This document shows positions 62,281-64,000 of a stretch of DNA of 64,000 nt, one piece after another. The stretch spans positions 1-64,000 of the forward strand of contig NZ_LJIZ01000008.1 of NCBI RefSeq assembly GCF_001420605.1. Direction: 5' to 3'. The DNA is from Bacillus sp. FJAT-25509 (lineage in GTDB: Bacteria; Bacillota; Bacilli; Bacillales; Bacillaceae_G). Below the pieces are notes generated by a model. The model did not search any database, was not told the origin of the DNA, and saw only the letters and a program-made list of their open reading frames with translations. Numbering within the stretch: position 1 is the stretch's first letter; every line of letters starts with the position of its first letter. Made by a program: the position numbers and the translations under genes.

Positions 62281-62567
62281 CATAACGACTGTGAAAGGAC
62301 GAGTAGTAGTAGGACGTAGACAAAGCGAGTCAGGGGTGGTGTGAGCCTGATACGAAGCCTATTATGAAGAACCTCCTGGAGTCGCTAACCGAAATCCTTT
62401 AGAGGAAAGTAGACTTAGCCGTGAACTTCGCCGTTAAAGAAGAACAGTATCGAGATCTCTCTAATCTCCGTACTAAAATAAGTGAGCAACCTCTGTTGCT
62501 AATTTGGGTGGTACCGCGGAACCAAAGCCTTTCGTCCCAGTTTTTTGGGAAAGAAGGGCTTTTTTTG
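62281..62567 (+). ncRNA. T-box leader of asnA, asparagine specifier
   Basis: Stem I contains GAGTAGTAGTAGG paired with CCTATTA; the specifier loop reads TGAAGAACCTCC with AAC (62370-62372), the asparagine codon. The T-box GGGTGGTACCGCGG lies at 62506-62519. A terminator (AAAGCC/GGCTTT with seven T) occupies 62522-62567. Uncharged tRNA-Asn should allow read-through into asnA. Confidence 0.92.
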
Positions 62568-62612
62568 TTGGCTTTTTTCTACTACATCCAAACATTTTAG
62601 GGGGAAATAGGC

Positions 62613-63596
62613 ATGTATCAATCATTAATGACAGTAAGAGAGACACAAATCGCAATTAAGGAAGTTAAAACATTTTTTGAGGATCAATTATCAAAACGTC
62701 TTGGAATGTTCCGCGTATCTGCACCATTATTCGTAACAAAAAAATCAGGTTTAAACGATCACTTAAACGGTGTAGAACGCCCAATTGAATTTGATATGCT
62801 TCATTCAGGAGAAGAGTTAGAAATTGTTCACTCACTAGCGAAATGGAAACGATTTGCACTGCATGAATATGGTTATGAAGCTGGTGAAGGTTTATATACA
62901 AATATGAACGCGATTCGCCGTGATGAGGAACTTGATGCAACTCATTCAATTTACGTTGACCAATGGGATTGGGAAAAAATTATACAAAAAGAATGGCGCA
63001 CAGTAGATTATTTACAAGAAACCGTAAAAACAATTTATGGAATCTTCAAAGATTTGGAAAATCATTTATTTGAAAAATATCCGTATCTTGGGAAGTATTT
63101 ACCAGAAGATATCGTATTTATCACAGCCCAAGAATTAGAAGATAAATACCCAGAATTAACACCGAAAGATCGTGAGCATGCGATTGCAAAAGAGCACGGT
63201 GCAGTTTTTATTATTGGAATTGGCGATGTACTTCGTTCTGGTGAAAAACATGATGGACGTGCAGCTGACTATGACGATTGGAAATTAAACGGAGACATCT
63301 TATTCTGGCATCCAGTATTGCAATCTTCATTTGAATTATCATCAATGGGTATCCGTGTTGATCGTAAATCACTTGATGAGCAGTTAACGAAGACAGGTGA
63401 AGATTTCAAACGCGAGTATGATTTTCATAAAGGTATTTTAGAAGAAGTGCTTCCACTAACACTTGGTGGTGGTATTGGGCAATCAAGAATGTGCATGTTC
63501 TTCTTACGTAAAGCGCATATCGGTGAAGTTCAATCTTCTGTATGGCCTGATGAAATACGAGAAGCATGTAAGAAGGAAAACATTCATTTGTTTTAA
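62613..63596 (+). CDS. asnA: Aspartate-ammonia ligase (asparagine synthetase A)
   Basis: 327 residues, the usual length. It makes asparagine from aspartate, ammonia and ATP and has a class-II aminoacyl-tRNA-synthetase-like fold. Family stretches: [65 protein letters not shown]-type motif (here [12 protein letters not shown]), and [22 protein letters not shown] precedes ATG. Control by the Asn T-box directly upstream fits the function. It is followed by its own terminator. Confidence 0.95.
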   Translation: MYQSLMTVRETQIAIKEVKTFFEDQLSKRLGMFRVSAPLFVTKKSGLNDHLNGVERPIEFDMLHSGEELEIVHSLAKWKRFALHEYGYEAGEGLYTNMNAIRRDEELDATHSIYVDQWDWEKIIQKEWRTVDYLQETVKTIYGIFKDLENHLFEKYPYLGKYLPEDIVFITAQELEDKYPELTPKDREHAIAKEHGAVFIIGIGDVLRSGEKHDGRAADYDDWKLNGDILFWHPVLQSSFELSSMGIRVDRKSLDEQLTKTGEDFKREYDFHKGILEEVLPLTLGGGIGQSRMCMFFLRKAHIGEVQSSVWPDEIREACKKENIHLF

Positions 63597-63658
63597 GAAA
63601 AATAAGACCTGTAAATGAAAGCATGAGTCTATATCAAGAAGAATTTAGTTGTACAAAA

Positions 63659-63690
63659 AAAATCGAATGTAATTCGATTTTTTTTTATTG
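63659..63690 (+). terminator. Rho-independent terminator
   Basis: AAATCGAA pairs with TTCGATTT and is followed by nine T in all. Confidence 0.85.
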
Positions 63691-63859
63691 CACTGAATGA
63701 CAGTGGCAGTTTAGCCGAATATTGAAAGGATTAATAGGAAGTAAAAATAGAGTTTAATATTCAAAAAAATACTGATAAAACCGATATTACGAAGTGTAAT
63801 GGTAATCTTATGACAATATGTAACTAGTAAATGTGATATTGAAGCACTAACAATTGAAT

Positions 63860-63908
63860 AAAAGCAATTGATTGAGTCCGTGTAAGTACATGAATCAAAA
63901 TTGCTTTT
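63860..63908 (+). other. Long hairpin upstream of the last gene
   Basis: AAAAGCAATTGATT pairs with AATCAAAATTGCTTTT (two bulged bases) around a 19-base loop, 27 bases before the next ATG. It could be an attenuator or the end of a short RNA. Confidence 0.5.
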
Positions 63909-63934
63909 GAAAAAATTCAATTGAGGTGAGGAAA

Positions 63935-64000
63935 ATGAATAAGAAAAAGAAAAAGATGTATTGTGCAATGGTTAGTACAGCTATATTAGTCGCTGGATGT
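63935..64000 (+). CDS. Lipoprotein, 3' end outside the window
   Basis: Only 22 codons are present: a lysine-rich start and hydrophobic core ending in the lipobox LVAGC, the last codon of the window. GAGGTGAGG precedes ATG 63935. A lipid-anchored secreted protein is expected; its function cannot be told from this fragment. Confidence 0.7.
   Translation, partial: MNKKKKKMYCAMVSTAILVAGC

Noticed and set aside
63711-63968. 85-codon minus-strand frame at the window end
   Set aside because: Phe/Ser/Tyr-rich composition typical of antisense A+T-rich DNA, and it crosses the start of the lipoprotein gene on the other strand.

Overview
The window reads as chromosomal DNA of an A+T-rich, endospore-type Firmicute of the Bacillaceae (Bacillus sensu lato; possibly near Gottfriedia, which is inference). 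Support comes from a bacillopeptidase F-type subtilase, a Spo0E-type phosphatase, PbuE behind an adenine riboswitch, YvbW and AsnA behind T-boxes, PhoP boxes before pstS, cre-like operators and strong AGGAGG ribosome sites. No phage, complete insertion sequence, CRISPR array, rRNA or tRNA was seen.

Layout. 1-3664: 3' part of a secreted subtilase and a Spo0E-like gene. 4075-12144: a giant NdvB/Cgs-type cyclic beta-1,2-glucan synthase. 12503-15100: a small lipoprotein/membrane pair, a probable HTH/TumE-type toxin-antitoxin pair and a deleted amidohydrolase copy. 15428-21845: an RND exporter and a secreted beta-propeller/phosphoesterase, both visibly richer in G+C. 22157-23873: gene relics, an orphan 12-bp dyad and an amidohydrolase whose natural start codon appears to be ATA. 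24186-31447: a probable polyamine or guanidino-compound regulon (aldehyde dehydrogenase, Fe-alcohol dehydrogenase, ureohydrolase, PuuP-like importer and a MerR-family regulator) with matching 19-bp-spacer promoters at two separate sites. 31602-36126: amylopullulanase with two LacI-type operators. 36442-40534: a carbamoylase-type amidohydrolase and a secreted beta-helix protein with a tandem duplication. 40633-44895: two near-identical pstS genes, each with a PhoP box, then pstC and pstA but no pstB.

45008-49345: small unknown genes, adenine riboswitch-pbuE, a RepL-like relic and a secreted protein. 49596-51308: T-box and yvbW. 51545-52651: a C1q/BclA-like protein, then fragments of a histidine kinase and an ABC exporter. 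52895-61183: a membrane-anchored sugar sensor, LytS/YesM-type kinase and YesN-type regulator, followed by a ChvE/GguA/GguB-type sugar ABC importer with cre sites; these resemble the clostridial XylFII-LytS-YesN/XylFGH arrangement. 61413-64000: a zinc-ribbon mini-gene, a small membrane protein, T-box-asnA and the start of a lipoprotein.

Two intergenic repeat families recur: a roughly 45-base module at 3774, 12324, 22004 and 37691, always on the + strand downstream of a gene and followed by a hairpin, and a GGGGAAAGGA-type hairpin at 12415, 22099 and 24005. All family calls were made by reading motifs; no database search was run.
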